DNA of 56,116 nucleotides, taken from contig JABHHN010000037.1 in assembly GCA_018671515.1 (NCBI GenBank), forward strand, positions 1 through 56,116. Direction: 5' to 3'. A program made the translations under genes and the position numbers. The notes beneath the pieces are model-generated. The model made no database searches. It was not told where the DNA came from and saw nothing but the letters and a program-made list of their open reading frames with translations. This document shows positions 42,927-52,213 of this stretch, piece after piece. Numbering within the stretch: the stretch's first letter is position 1; the number at the start of each line of letters is the position of its first letter. This DNA comes from an archaeon. GTDB lineage: Archaea > Nanobdellota > Nanobdellia > Woesearchaeales > GW2011-AR15.

Positions 42927-45398
42927 ATGGGTTTTCAATTAGCTAACATAACAATTCTAAATGATTATTATTTTTATGGATTTATACCATTAGTATTTAT
43001 TCTATTATTTATGATAAATAAAAGATATATAAAAAATGTTGAAGAATACAAATCTAGGAAAAATTATAGGATTTGGTTATTCATTTCTAAATTAATTATA
43101 TTTATTGTGTTAATTATTGCATTGACTTCTCCTTCAATTGAATTACAAAAGCAAGATGATAGTGTTCTTAGTATTGATGTATTATTGGATAATACAACAA
43201 GCATGGAAATTTACGATATAGAAAAATATGAAAGTCTTGTTGAAGAGATAAAACAAAAAGATATTGTAGTTAATTTAGATTATATAAATACAGGGGATGT
43301 ATCAAATATTGGAGATAGTCTTCTAAAACATATATCACCTTTTTCAAAAGTCTTATTGATCTCTGATGGTATAGCTAATGAGGGAACAAAACTTGAAGAT
43401 GTTGCTTTATTTGCATCATCAATAAATTCATCTATATTTACATTAGAACTTGAAACAGATAAAAAAGAAGTAAGTGTATTTATTGAAGGACCATCAAAAG
43501 TTGTTTCAGGGGTTGAAAATGAATATAGGTTTTATGTTAGAAGAACACAAGGAGATGAATCAATAGAATTGACTATAACTCTTGATGATGAAATTAAATT
43601 TCAGGAAAAAGTAGGATTAGAACCAACAATGCAGAAATTTACTTTTTCATCAGGTGAACATCAGTTAAAGGCAGAAATAAAAAAGACTGATGTGTTTGAA
43701 CAGAACAATATATTTTACAAATCAATAAGAGTAGTTGAAAGACCGCAATTATTATATGTGACAAAAGATATGAAATCACCTCTTCTAAAAATTTATGAAT
43801 CATTATATGATGTTGATATTCAGACAGACATTCCAATTGAATTAGATAAATATTATTCAGTTGTACTTAATAATCTTAATTCAAAGATATTTACACCTTC
43901 AAAAATTAAGGCATTAGAAGAATACGCATCATCAGGAAATGGTGTTTTAGTAATAGGTGGAAAAGATTCTTTTGAATATGGTGGATATAATTCATCTCTT
44001 ATTAGTAATCTTCTTCCGGTAAATGTTGGAAAAGCAAAGAAGAAAAAAGATATTGCAAATATTGTAATTTCAGTTGATACTGGAGATTCAAGTAAAATTC
44101 TAAAAATTGATGAGGAAGATCCAAATAGTCCAACATTATTGCAGGCAACAAAAGCAATGGCATTATCAGTTGTGGAAAATATCGCACTTAATGCAAGAGT
44201 TGGAATAATAGAATCAAATACAAATGCACAAGTAATTACTGATGGTATTTATACTTTAGAAAATATATTAGAAGATTTAAGGTTCAAGATTCCACGTATA
44301 AGTGGACACCATGCACAGAGTATTTATCAGACACCTTTGGCTGCCTACAGATTGATGCAGAAATCAACAGGAAGTAAGAATCTTTTATTAATAACATCTG
44401 GAAATGTCAGGACAGGTACTTTCTATAAAGAATCTACATTAAAAAATGTAAGAGAAATGTATGAAAATTATGGTATGAGAACTTTTGTTATTTCTTCCGG
44501 AAAGGATGCTTCTTATTTAGATATAATGAGGGGAAGAATTGATGAAGCAGATATTGAAGATAAAAGTGAATATCTAAAGCAGCTTGCAAAAGTAGGTGGT
44601 GGACAGTTTTGGCATACTGATGCAGCATTAAAAGTTTCAATATTATTTGGAGATCCAGATAATAAACCAAGTGGTGAGCCTGAATTATTTATTTATGATG
44701 TTACACATTTTATAACAAAAGAACAAGATTCTGAAGGGAAAGTATATGGTTTTAATCAAGTTTATCCAAAAGCAAATGCGAGGCTTCTTTTGACAACTTC
44801 TGGAGGAGATCCAATACTTACAGTTTGGAGATTTGGTTTGGGACGAGTTGGAGTAATTTCATCAGATGATGGTTCAAAATGGATGTCAAGTCTTGTACGT
44901 CCTGAAAATTCAAGATTTTTAGTAAGATCAATGAATTGGCTAATTGAAGATCCAGAAAGAAAAAATGATTTTACAGTTACGTTTCCAGAATTTTATGTTG
45001 GTGAGTCATCAGCAATAACTGTTAGGTCTGATAGCTATCCTGAGTTTGATGGTTTAAATTTCTTTGAAGAGAGAAAAGATATTTATAAGGCTTATTATAC
45101 ACCTGAAGAACAAGGTTTTTCCCCATTAGTAAATTCACAAATTGCAAATAATTATAATCGTGAATTTAAATCGTTAGGACAGACATCTCAAATAACAAAA
45201 TTAGCAGAAATTACAGGTGGAAAAAAGTTAGTTGGAAAAGCTGATGAAATCATAAAAGAAATTCAGAGTTCAAAGCAAGTGATATCAACTAGTAATGTTG
45301 ATCTTTCTTGGTATTTTGTCGCATTTGCAATAGTGTTATATCTAATTGAAGTAGTTGCAAGAAAGATATATGAAATCAAGATGTCTAGAAAATTTTAA
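42927..45398 (+). CDS. Large membrane protein with two vWA-like domains and a GATase-like domain
   Basis: An 823-residue protein starting at the base after the previous stop. It has helices at ~17-30 and ~51-69, then vWA-like residues DNTTSM (88-93), where DxTxS keeps the MIDAS pattern. After a beta region, VLVIGGKDSFEYGGY (~335) and LLPVNVGKAKK match the glutamine-amidotransferase-like fold seen in such proteins. A second vWA part opens IVISVDTGDSS (~373). Near the C-terminus FAIVLYLIEVVAR spans the membrane. Function in the MoxR system is inferred from architecture and context. Confidence 0.78.
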   Translation: MGFQLANITILNDYYFYGFIPLVFILLFMINKRYIKNVEEYKSRKNYRIWLFISKLIIFIVLIIALTSPSIELQKQDDSVLSIDVLLDNTTSMEIYDIEKYESLVEEIKQKDIVVNLDYINTGDVSNIGDSLLKHISPFSKVLLISDGIANEGTKLEDVALFASSINSSIFTLELETDKKEVSVFIEGPSKVVSGVENEYRFYVRRTQGDESIELTITLDDEIKFQEKVGLEPTMQKFTFSSGEHQLKAEIKKTDVFEQNNIFYKSIRVVERPQLLYVTKDMKSPLLKIYESLYDVDIQTDIPIELDKYYSVVLNNLNSKIFTPSKIKALEEYASSGNGVLVIGGKDSFEYGGYNSSLISNLLPVNVGKAKKKKDIANIVISVDTGDSSKILKIDEEDPNSPTLLQATKAMALSVVENIALNARVGIIESNTNAQVITDGIYTLENILEDLRFKIPRISGHHAQSIYQTPLAAYRLMQKSTGSKNLLLITSGNVRTGTFYKESTLKNVREMYENYGMRTFVISSGKDASYLDIMRGRIDEADIEDKSEYLKQLAKVGGGQFWHTDAALKVSILFGDPDNKPSGEPELFIYDVTHFITKEQDSEGKVYGFNQVYPKANARLLLTTSGGDPILTVWRFGLGRVGVISSDDGSKWMSSLVRPENSRFLVRSMNWLIEDPERKNDFTVTFPEFYVGESSAITVRSDSYPEFDGLNFFEERKDIYKAYYTPEEQGFSPLVNSQIANNYNREFKSLGQTSQITKLAEITGGKKLVGKADEIIKEIQSSKQVISTSNVDLSWYFVAFAIVLYLIEVVARKIYEIKMSRKF

Positions 45399-45441
45399 AA
45401 AGGACTAAAAAAAATAAAATTAGATAATATAGGAATAATAA

Positions 45442-45987
45442 ATGGGATACATACATAAAAATAGGACATTTGTATTAATAGGGATAATTATAATGGTTAG
45501 TTTATCTTATGCAGGCTCTACAGTTTTTTATAAACAAAGTTTTGAAAAGGTAAATAGAGTAGTTGAAGAAAAGGAAGATAAAATATCTGAACTTGCAAAT
45601 TCACTTTTAAAAACACAAAAAGATTTGGATACAACAAGAATTCAGTTAAAAGATAAACAAGAAAGAGAGGAAGATCTTAGCAATCAATATTTGGATGTTA
45701 AAGGTGAAAAAGAAACATTAGAAGGAGAAAAGGTTAATTTAGAAGAAAATCTTGATAAGGCAGAAGATAGTCTAAAAGAGATAGAAGAAGAATTAGAAGA
45801 TAATGAAAAAATAATAATATTATTGAATGCAAATATTGTAGATCTTGAATTAGATAAAGATTCTTTAGAAAGTGAGCTTGAAAATATAACTGATATTTCT
45901 GATGATTATTTAGATGATTTAGAATCTATTTGTGATGATAATGATGTTGAAGTATTAAATATCACAAAGTGTCAAGATTATGAATAA
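45442..45987 (+). CDS. Single-pass coiled-coil membrane protein in MoxR operon
   Basis: A 181-residue protein: an N-terminal helix at ~7-26 (FVLIGIIIMVSLSYAGSTVF), then a long heptad-type coiled coil (~33-155), ending with two cysteines near the tail (CDDNDVEVLNITKC). It probably projects outside the membrane. The gene lies 43 nt after the large vWA gene and 2 nt before the next. Not a named family; likely a structural part of the MoxR/Bat system. Confidence 0.55.
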   Translation: MGYIHKNRTFVLIGIIIMVSLSYAGSTVFYKQSFEKVNRVVEEKEDKISELANSLLKTQKDLDTTRIQLKDKQEREEDLSNQYLDVKGEKETLEGEKVNLEENLDKAEDSLKEIEEELEDNEKIIILLNANIVDLELDKDSLESELENITDISDDYLDDLESICDDNDVEVLNITKCQDYE

Positions 45988-45989
45988 AA

Positions 45990-46763
45990 ATGATAATTGT
46001 AAAAAATATGTTCAGGGAAATAATGATGAGTTCCCTCTTGATATTATTTTTTGATTCTTTTATTACAGCTTTTTTAGTTTTTGTAGGTCTATATTTTTTA
46101 TTTACTTTTTTTAGGGTTGATGTTATTGCAGCTATTATTCCAGTAGTTGTAATTTTTTTGATTAGTTTTATTAGAAAAATTAGACAGAATAGGATTAAAG
46201 AAATTGAAAAGAATTATCCTGATTTAAAAGAGATGCTTAGAACATCAAGAGATTATCAGAATAAACAAAATTCAGTAACACTAGCATTACATACACAAGT
46301 TATAAATAAAGTAAATAAGGTTGATATAAATTCACTACTAGATCCAAATAGACTTTTTTGGAAATTTTTAATCATATCCATTGTGCTTTTTTCAACAATA
46401 GCTCTTTCGGCAACAGGAGTTCATTTTTTTGATGTATCAAATGCGATTAGTAGTTCTCCAATCATAGGACGAATTAGAGATTCGGGTAAAAAGTTCATAA
46501 ATGATAATTTGAATTTTTTAATTAAAGAAGATTATTTAGAAGATCCAGATATTTCAGAATTAGGTGATGATGAAGTTAATTTATCTCTTGATATATTTAG
46601 TACAGAATTAGACATTAATGATATTAGTGATCCAGAAGAAAATGATTTTGGTGGTGATTATCCAGATAGTATAGGTGGAATTGCACAGGATACTTATACT
46701 GATAAGATTCCAGAAGAACATAAGGAAACAATTAAAGATTATTTTGAAAAGATAAATGAATAA
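45990..46763 (+). CDS. Three-helix membrane protein in MoxR operon
   Basis: A 257-residue protein with a tight helix pair (~14-36, ~40-60), a charged cytoplasmic stretch to ~120 (EIEKNYPDLKEMLRTSRDY), a third helix (~126-147), and an acidic end rich in Asp/Glu with PEEHKETIKDYFEKI. The NYPDLKEMLRTSRDY segment resembles one found in archaeal membrane proteins next to MoxR genes, but I cannot place it in a numbered family. Context argues for a role with the ATPase and vWA proteins. Confidence 0.55.
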   Translation: MIIVKNMFREIMMSSLLILFFDSFITAFLVFVGLYFLFTFFRVDVIAAIIPVVVIFLISFIRKIRQNRIKEIEKNYPDLKEMLRTSRDYQNKQNSVTLALHTQVINKVNKVDINSLLDPNRLFWKFLIISIVLFSTIALSATGVHFFDVSNAISSSPIIGRIRDSGKKFINDNLNFLIKEDYLEDPDISELGDDEVNLSLDIFSTELDINDISDPEENDFGGDYPDSIGGIAQDTYTDKIPEEHKETIKDYFEKINE

Positions 46764-46776
46764 GGTTTTATTAAAA

Positions 46777-46836
46777 ATGAAAGATATCGAAATTACATTT
46801 CGTGATCTCTCATTTTTTCAAGGAGGAAAAAAATGA
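46777..46836 (+). CDS. Possible 19-residue leader peptide of moxR
   Basis: A short frame MKDIEITFRDLSFFQGGKK, whose TGA overlaps the moxR ATG (AAATGA). It contains an inverted repeat (46779-46811) and the moxR Shine-Dalgarno AAGGAGG (46820-46826), so its translation would open or hide both. It may be chance; no homologue can be checked here. Confidence 0.3.
   Translation: MKDIEITFRDLSFFQGGKK
46779..46818 (+). terminator. Hairpin plus T-run before moxR (attenuator-like)
   Basis: Arms 46779-46793 and 46797-46811 pair at 12 of 15 positions around a TAC loop. TTTTTT (46813-46818) follows. In archaea T-runs cause termination, so this could trim expression of moxR and DUF58 relative to the four genes upstream. 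The arms are also inside the leader frame. Confidence 0.4.
46820..46826 (+). promoter_or_regulatory. Strong AAGGAGG ribosome binding site of moxR
   Basis: AAGGAGG six nt before the moxR ATG is the fullest Shine-Dalgarno in the window; most other genes here are leaderless, coupled, or carry GGTGAT. It suggests moxR is made at a higher or separately set level. Confidence 0.55.
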
Positions 46837-47765
46837 AAGAAGTAAAAGATTCAATTGATAAGGTTTACAAAGAAATAGAGAAGATAATTATTGGACAAAG
46901 AGAGGTCATAAATGAAATTTTAGTTGCAATATTTTGTAATTCAAATGCATTATTGGAAAGTTATCCTGGTCTTGGAAAAACAACAATGATCAAAGCAATT
47001 TCAGACATAATGAGTTTAAGCTTTTCTAGAGTTCAGTCAACTCCTGATTTAATGCCATCAGATATTACTGGAACTTATGTATTAGAAGAAAATAATGGGA
47101 AAAGAGAATTTAAATTCCATAAAGGTCCAATTTTTGCAAATATAGTTTTGGTAGATGAGATAAATAGAGCAACACCAAAGACTCAGTCAGCACTTCTTGA
47201 AGCGATGCAGGAAAAACAAGTTACATTAGGAAACCAAACTATAAAACTTGACAGACCTTTTTTCATATTGGCTACTCAGAACCCAATTGAACAGGAAGGA
47301 ACATATCCTTTACCAGAAGCGCAATCAGATAGGTTTTTGCTTAAAATAAAAGTAGATTATCCTACCTTTGAAGAAGAAGAATTAATTGTAGATAGGTTTA
47401 CTGAAATAAAAAAAGAAGTAACGATAAATAAAATAATTGATGCAAAAACATTGACACAATTCCAGAAATATACAAAAGATGTCCCAATTGCAAAAGATCT
47501 TAAAAAGAGAGTTTTAAAAATAGTTACAAAAACAAGATCTGAAAAAGATTTGATTGAATATGGTGCATCTCCAAGAGCTTCAATTGGACTTGTTTTGGCA
47601 TCAAAAGCTCTTGCTTTGATTGAAGGTAGGAACTATGTATCAAAACAAGATATTGAAAAAATGGCATATCCTGTTTTGCGTCATAGAATAATACTTAACT
47701 TTGAAGCAGAAAGAAAAGGTATGACAACAGATGATGCTGTTACTGAATTGTTGAAGAGGACATAG
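46833..47765 (+). CDS. moxR: MoxR-family AAA+ ATPase
   Basis: A 310-residue ATPase: Walker A SYPGLGKT (43-50), Walker B VLVDEINR near 107-114, sensor 1 FFILATQNP near 147-155, and the MoxR insert QEGTYPLPEAQSDRF near 158-172. The first Gly of the usual G-x-P-G-x-G-K-T is Ser here. MoxR proteins remodel or mature complexes together with vWA proteins. It follows a hairpin and a strong Shine-Dalgarno, and it is in front of DUF58, the standard partner. Confidence 0.93.
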   Translation: MKEVKDSIDKVYKEIEKIIIGQREVINEILVAIFCNSNALLESYPGLGKTTMIKAISDIMSLSFSRVQSTPDLMPSDITGTYVLEENNGKREFKFHKGPIFANIVLVDEINRATPKTQSALLEAMQEKQVTLGNQTIKLDRPFFILATQNPIEQEGTYPLPEAQSDRFLLKIKVDYPTFEEEELIVDRFTEIKKEVTINKIIDAKTLTQFQKYTKDVPIAKDLKKRVLKIVTKTRSEKDLIEYGASPRASIGLVLASKALALIEGRNYVSKQDIEKMAYPVLRHRIILNFEAERKGMTTDDAVTELLKRT

Positions 47766-47816
47766 AAGAGTTATTGTTATTATTAATTTTTATTTAATGT
47801 TTTTCCATCATTACTA

Positions 47817-47879
47817 GGAAAGCAAATTTTATTTGCTTTCTTTTCCACATGCAAGTTTTTGTTTCAAAAACTTGCTATA
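47817..47879 (-). repeat. Relaxed copy of the two-hairpin element before DUF58
   Basis: Read on the minus strand it begins TATAGCAAG, then UUUUU-GAAAC-AAAAA, then CUUGCA (perfect 10-bp arms), and then GAAAGCAAA/UUUGCUUUC. The flanks and order match copies 1-3 but the loops differ. A small AGAGC-GAA-GCTCT hairpin (47884-47896) lies next to it. It fills the gap between moxR and the DUF58 gene. Confidence 0.45.
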
Positions 47880-47952
47880 ATAAAGAGCGAAGCTCTGAGA
47901 ATATATTAAATTAATATCAAAGATAAAAGATTACTTGAAAAAAATATTTAAA

Positions 47953-48810
47953 ATGATTAACACAGATTTCCTAAATCAACTGAAAAGATTCTCTTTAATA
48001 ATTAATAAAAGAGTGACTTCATCTTTTTCAGGATCTAAAAAATCAACTGCACTTGGTAGAGGTCTTATTGTAAATGATTTTAGGCAGTATGTTCCAGGAG
48101 ATGATTTCAGGACAATTGATTGGAAAATTTATGCTAGGACAGATGATTTCTATGTCAAAAGATTTGAAGAAGAACGTTCCCTTACTACTCATGTACTTAT
48201 TGATACATCTAAATCAATGGATTATGGTACAATTAATAGGACTAAATTTGATTATGCAGCAATGCTTGGTCTGGGATTTGCATATCTAACATCTAGAGAA
48301 AATGAAAAATTTCAGCTTTCAACATTTAATGATGAAAATATTGATACATTTCGTGCAAAGAGAGGTGTAAGTCAAGTTATGGGATTTTTATATCATCTTA
48401 ATCGTGTGAAATGTAAAAACAATGTTAATTTTCAAAAAATTATGAGTCAATATAAAAAATCCATAAAATCAAAATCAATGATAATTATTATTTCAGATTT
48501 TCTACTAGATATTGATGAAATAAAAAATTCATTATATCTTTTCAAGCAACATGAATTAAAAGTAATTCAAGTACTTGATAGATCAGAGATTGATTTTAAT
48601 CTAAAAGGAAATATTATTCTTGAAGATAGTGAAACTGGAAAAAAAGTAGAGACCTATGTGAGTGAAAAAAGACGGGAAGAATATAGGGAAAGGTTGTATG
48701 ATCATATGCTTGAATTAGAAGAAGAAGTCATGAGAGCAGGTGGTAAATTCTATATGTTTTCTACAGAAGAACCAATGTTTGATGCTTTCTATAAAATTTT
48801 GAATGGGTAA
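47953..48810 (+). CDS. DUF58 vWA-like protein
   Basis: A 285-residue protein with the DUF58 signature FRQYVPGDDFRTIDWKIYA near 40-58, then VKRFEEERSLTTHVLIDTSK with a vWA-like DTSKS. No transmembrane helices are seen. DUF58 proteins are vWA-fold partners of MoxR in systems linked to stress or surface maturation. I use the ATG at 47953; a TTG six codons upstream (47935) is possible. It is the last gene of the ~7.7 kb operon, with a structured 187-nt gap before it. Confidence 0.88.
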   Translation: MINTDFLNQLKRFSLIINKRVTSSFSGSKKSTALGRGLIVNDFRQYVPGDDFRTIDWKIYARTDDFYVKRFEEERSLTTHVLIDTSKSMDYGTINRTKFDYAAMLGLGFAYLTSRENEKFQLSTFNDENIDTFRAKRGVSQVMGFLYHLNRVKCKNNVNFQKIMSQYKKSIKSKSMIIIISDFLLDIDEIKNSLYLFKQHELKVIQVLDRSEIDFNLKGNIILEDSETGKKVETYVSEKRREEYRERLYDHMLELEEEVMRAGGKFYMFSTEEPMFDAFYKILNG

Positions 48811-48826
48811 CTTATACTCATTTTTT

Positions 48827-49999
48827 TTAATCTATTAACATATCTTCTCTGACTTTTGAAAATGTTGTTGAAATTAATACAAGTATTCCTAATGAAAAAA
48901 AAGTTAATGATAATGAATAATTTTCTGTAATAAATCCTACTAATGGGTATAATAATCCTGATCCAAATTTAGCAAACATAGAGACTGTTGATAGAACTGT
49001 TGCTCTATGATGTGATTCAATGAATTTATTAAGATAATTTGTAAAAAGGGTCATTCTAGTAATACCTATTCCAAATACAATTAAGATTAATGGAATTGAC
49101 AAATATATGCTTGTTGAGAAAGCAAGCAGTAAATATGAAAATCCAACAACTAGTGCACTAAATAAAATGTATTTTTTTTTGGATCCAAACATTTTTTCTA
49201 AGTTATCAAAGTTATTCATTATTATTACTTCAAATAGAACAGCTATAGCATGAATTATACCAAAATAACCAATTGGAATATTGAAATCTTTTAGCAATAG
49301 CTGATAAGTCCATATTATTAATAATGAAAAAGAAAATATTGAAACTGCATCAAAGACTAGAATTTTTAATTTTTTATTATTTTTGAAATAAGATAGTCCA
49401 CTTTTTAGTGTATCAAAATAATTATTTTCTTTTCCTTTAATTTTTGGTTCTTTTATTGTAAATGAAATTAGCAATGAAAAGAAAAATGGAATAATCATAG
49501 CTTTAGTTGCCCATACTATTCCAAAATATTGAGCTATCAAGCTTCCAATTGGAGCTGCTATTAAAATACCAATTAATTCAATACTTCCAAATTTTCCAAG
49601 AATTTTTTTTGATTCTTTTTCTTTTTTTTCTTCTTTTAATGTGTCATATAGTAATGCATGATCAGCACCAGAAACTAGTGCGTATGCTAAGGCCCAAAGT
49701 ATTTCAGCAATTACAAAAATAAAAAAATCAGGTTTTATAGTGTAAGCTATAATTCCTAATATATTTACAATGATTCCTATAGATATTGAAATTCTTCTAC
49801 CATAATGATCTGCAACTGCTCCTGTTGGGACTTCAAATAATGTTACACTTATGACAAATATGGATTGAAGAAGCATAGTTTGCATATAAGTTAATCTACC
49901 CCATTCCATAAAAAATGGGATGAGTACTGCACCAATGAAATGTAAACTAAGGAAGAATTTAGTTAAATATAGTTTTGTAATATTATCAAATTTAAACAT
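48827..49999 (-). CDS. MFS transporter
   Basis: A 390-residue, 12-helix MFS protein. Loop 2-3 reads FEVPTGAVADHYGRRISI, close to the FEIPTGALADSFSR of the MFS gene at 31573, so the two are likely paralogues. The basic middle loop (TIKEPKIKGKENN) divides two six-helix halves. It is probably a drug or metabolite exporter; the substrate is unknown. AATTAAATAC lies about 31 nt before the start. It is convergent with the DUF58 gene. Confidence 0.87.
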   Translation of the reverse strand: MFKFDNITKLYLTKFFLSLHFIGAVLIPFFMEWGRLTYMQTMLLQSIFVISVTLFEVPTGAVADHYGRRISISIGIIVNILGIIAYTIKPDFFIFVIAEILWALAYALVSGADHALLYDTLKEEKKEKESKKILGKFGSIELIGILIAAPIGSLIAQYFGIVWATKAMIIPFFFSLLISFTIKEPKIKGKENNYFDTLKSGLSYFKNNKKLKILVFDAVSIFSFSLLIIWTYQLLLKDFNIPIGYFGIIHAIAVLFEVIIMNNFDNLEKMFGSKKKYILFSALVVGFSYLLLAFSTSIYLSIPLILIVFGIGITRMTLFTNYLNKFIESHHRATVLSTVSMFAKFGSGLLYPLVGFITENYSLSLTFFSLGILVLISTTFSKVREDMLID

Positions 50000-50076
50000 T
50001 CAAAAATTAAAATCAGAACAAGTATTTAATTATTCTCACTTTTTACATTAAAACATAGAGATAAAGAAAATAAAAA

Positions 50077-50709
50077 TTATTTTTTCTTAGCAATTACATT
50101 AAGATAAGCATTACCATTAGGAATATTTAGTTCTTGTAAGACAACTATTTCATAATCTCCACTTAATAAATTTTCAACATATGCTTGACTAAAAAAATGT
50201 CTTTTGTAACCAGGTACATCATCTTTTTCGAAAACATCATCATCAACTTGTGTACCTTGCCCATAATCTTTATCACTTACAGATTTTACTTGGAATATAA
50301 GCAAACCCTCACTTTTTAGAACTCTTCTCATCTCTGCAAATATGCCTCTGGTTACTTCATCAGTAAAATAGTTAAGACTGATTCTGCTATATACTACATC
50401 AAATGATTCATCTTCATAAATTAATTCTTCAGTAAAATCTTTTACAAGTGCAGAAATAAATAATCCTTTTTCTTGTTGTATTTGATTAAATGTTGAAATT
50501 GCATTTTGTGAAAAATCTAATGCAGTGACTTGAAATCCTTTATAGTGAAAAAACATACTATCTGCTCCCTTTCCACATCCAAGATCAAGCATTTTACCTT
50601 TTTGATCCTTTAGATATCTGTAATATATATCTTTTGCAAATTGTGTAACTCTATTGAATCTTAATCCTGACTTTTTATGTCTTTGTTCCCACATCTCTTT
50701 ACTGTCCAT
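50077..50709 (-). CDS. Class I SAM-dependent methyltransferase
   Basis: A 210-residue Rossmann methyltransferase: motif I MLDLGCGKGADS (about 40-51), an acidic end of strand 2 at TALDFS, VKDFTE, then FDVVYSRISLNYF and a RVLKSEGLLIFQV segment. The layout is like tellurite-resistance/TehB and UbiE-type small-molecule methyltransferases. The acceptor is unknown. Confidence 0.85.
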   Translation of the reverse strand: MDSKEMWEQRHKKSGLRFNRVTQFAKDIYYRYLKDQKGKMLDLGCGKGADSMFFHYKGFQVTALDFSQNAISTFNQIQQEKGLFISALVKDFTEELIYEDESFDVVYSRISLNYFTDEVTRGIFAEMRRVLKSEGLLIFQVKSVSDKDYGQGTQVDDDVFEKDDVPGYKRHFFSQAYVENLLSGDYEIVVLQELNIPNGNAYLNVIAKKK

Positions 50710-50833
50710 TTATTTTCACATCTCTTGTTAGGTATTTAATATTGTAATTTAAGATAAAAATTGTAGTTTGGTTATAATTCTTTCTAAAATTACTTTATAA
50801 TTTTTAATCTATATAGTTTAATCCTCACTTTTT

Positions 50834-51265
50834 TTAATTTTTATAGTCTAAGAATTTTGATAATATGATCCAATCACTATTCCAATAGTCATTATGGAGG
50901 ATTGTCTCCTCATTGAATCCATGTTTTTTGTATAAATAGTATGCACTTGGCATATATTCTTTAGATGTACTTAGTCTTATTTTATGACATTTATTTTCTA
51001 TTGCAAAATTTTCTATAAATTTTAATACTTTATGACCTATTTTATTATTTCTGAATTCACTTTTTATTATAATTTCTGTAATATGAATCATTTTTCCAAA
51101 TTTTTTAAATGATGTATATCCTGCATTTTTATCTCCTACTTTAATTAACATTGTTATATTTTCAAAATTAGTTTCTTTACCCTTACTTTTCCAGAAATCA
51201 GTCCATAGTTCTCTTTGAAAATCTTTTATTTCTTCATTATTTACTTTAACAAATTTAACTTCCAT
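50834..51265 (-). CDS. GNAT-family acetyltransferase
   Basis: A 143-residue GNAT with the acetyl-CoA loop FRNNKIGHKVLKFIENFA (the R/Q-x-x-G-x-G/A site with His at the last position) and a typical end AYYLYKKHGFNEE. It transfers an acetyl group to a small molecule or protein amine, identity unknown. It is monocistronic, 124 nt after the methyltransferase start on the same strand. Confidence 0.85.
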   Translation of the reverse strand: MEVKFVKVNNEEIKDFQRELWTDFWKSKGKETNFENITMLIKVGDKNAGYTSFKKFGKMIHITEIIIKSEFRNNKIGHKVLKFIENFAIENKCHKIRLSTSKEYMPSAYYLYKKHGFNEETILHNDYWNSDWIILSKFLDYKN

Positions 51266-51644
51266 GTTTTTTTGATATTTTTTATTATATTTATATATAT
51301 TCTTTTCAATATGGAAAAAATAATATTTTTTCCGATCGCAAATTTTTAATTTTCGATATGGAAGATAAATATAATACTCACTTTTATATATTATTTAGAG
51401 GAAATAACAAAGAAGTGTCGATAAAATACATTTATCAATTTTTAATTTTTGTATGTATATATAATAACGACATAAAATTTAATTATGCATAATAACGTTT
51501 TAATATTATGCCGACTCAAAATATTATAGAAAATAATTATTGTAAAATGTCTAATTATAATAATAACTGATTAAAAACTTTAATCAAAAATTAAAATCTA
51601 TAAAAATTGATTATTTAAAGAGGAGAGGGAATAAATAAAAAAAT
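51266..51644. other. Non-coding, palindrome-rich region left of the HTH gene
   Basis: 379 nt without a credible gene. It holds a perfect GGAAAAAAT/ATTTTTTCC palindrome (51314-51334, loop AAT), an imperfect ATCG...CGAT hairpin just after it, and three CGAC-centred sites (51417, 51468, 51512). It is very AT-rich. It may be regulatory for the HTH gene, GNAT, or both. Confidence 0.5.
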
Positions 51645-52133
51645 TTAGGATTTAGTTTTCATAGTCTCAGATAATTTTTCATTTTTGAGTGTTTTTTGAA
51701 GCTCTCTTACGTATTTTAATGTTATTTCTACGTGATTATTTATTCTTTGAGCTGCCTTTTCAAAAGCATTTTCAAGTGTATTTCCGTTGAGTTTGTAACC
51801 AATTATCACTTTTCCTTGATATATGTATGTAGTCTTAGCAATTAGGTCTAAATCAATCCATCTTTTGAGATAATCATACATGGTTTGTCTTGTTATTCCT
51901 GCAAAATTACCCATTTCTTCGACTGTTAAGACAGAGAGTTCTGGTTTTTTTTCTTTATTTGCTAATTTTGTTCTTTCATATAATTCTATTAATACTCTAT
52001 AGATTTGTTTTGTAGATCCTGTTTTTCTGGGCATTAATCCTATTCTGTTTATAATAACTCTACTTAGTTCAGATGAATCTGGATTAAGTGAGGATGGATC
52101 AACATTTGTTAGTAATATTCTTCTTTTTGCCAT
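51645..52133 (-). CDS. Winged HTH transcriptional regulator
   Basis: A 162-residue protein, basic at the front (MAKRRILLTNVDPSS). A helix-turn-helix spans ~71-97 (EEMGNFAGITRQTMYDYLKR) and a wing follows (TTYIYQGKVIIGYKL). The C-terminal ~45 residues form a helical, probably dimerising, segment. GGTGAT lies 3 nt before the ATG. It sits alone between two long non-coding stretches that carry repeated CGAC-centred motifs, suggesting it binds them. The target genes are unknown. Confidence 0.7.
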   Translation of the reverse strand: MAKRRILLTNVDPSSLNPDSSELSRVIINRIGLMPRKTGSTKQIYRVLIELYERTKLANKEKKPELSVLTVEEMGNFAGITRQTMYDYLKRWIDLDLIAKTTYIYQGKVIIGYKLNGNTLENAFEKAAQRINNHVEITLKYVRELQKTLKNEKLSETMKTKS

Positions 52134-52213
52134 ATAATCACCCTTATGTCATTGTGGACGAAAAAGTAAAGACTTAATTTTAAATAAATAAGTTAATAAT
52201 CAATCTTTTTCGA

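Noticed and set aside
12681-47896. CRISPR array made of the recurring hairpins
   Set aside because: Copies are kilobases apart, differ in sequence, and have no regular spacers or cas genes.
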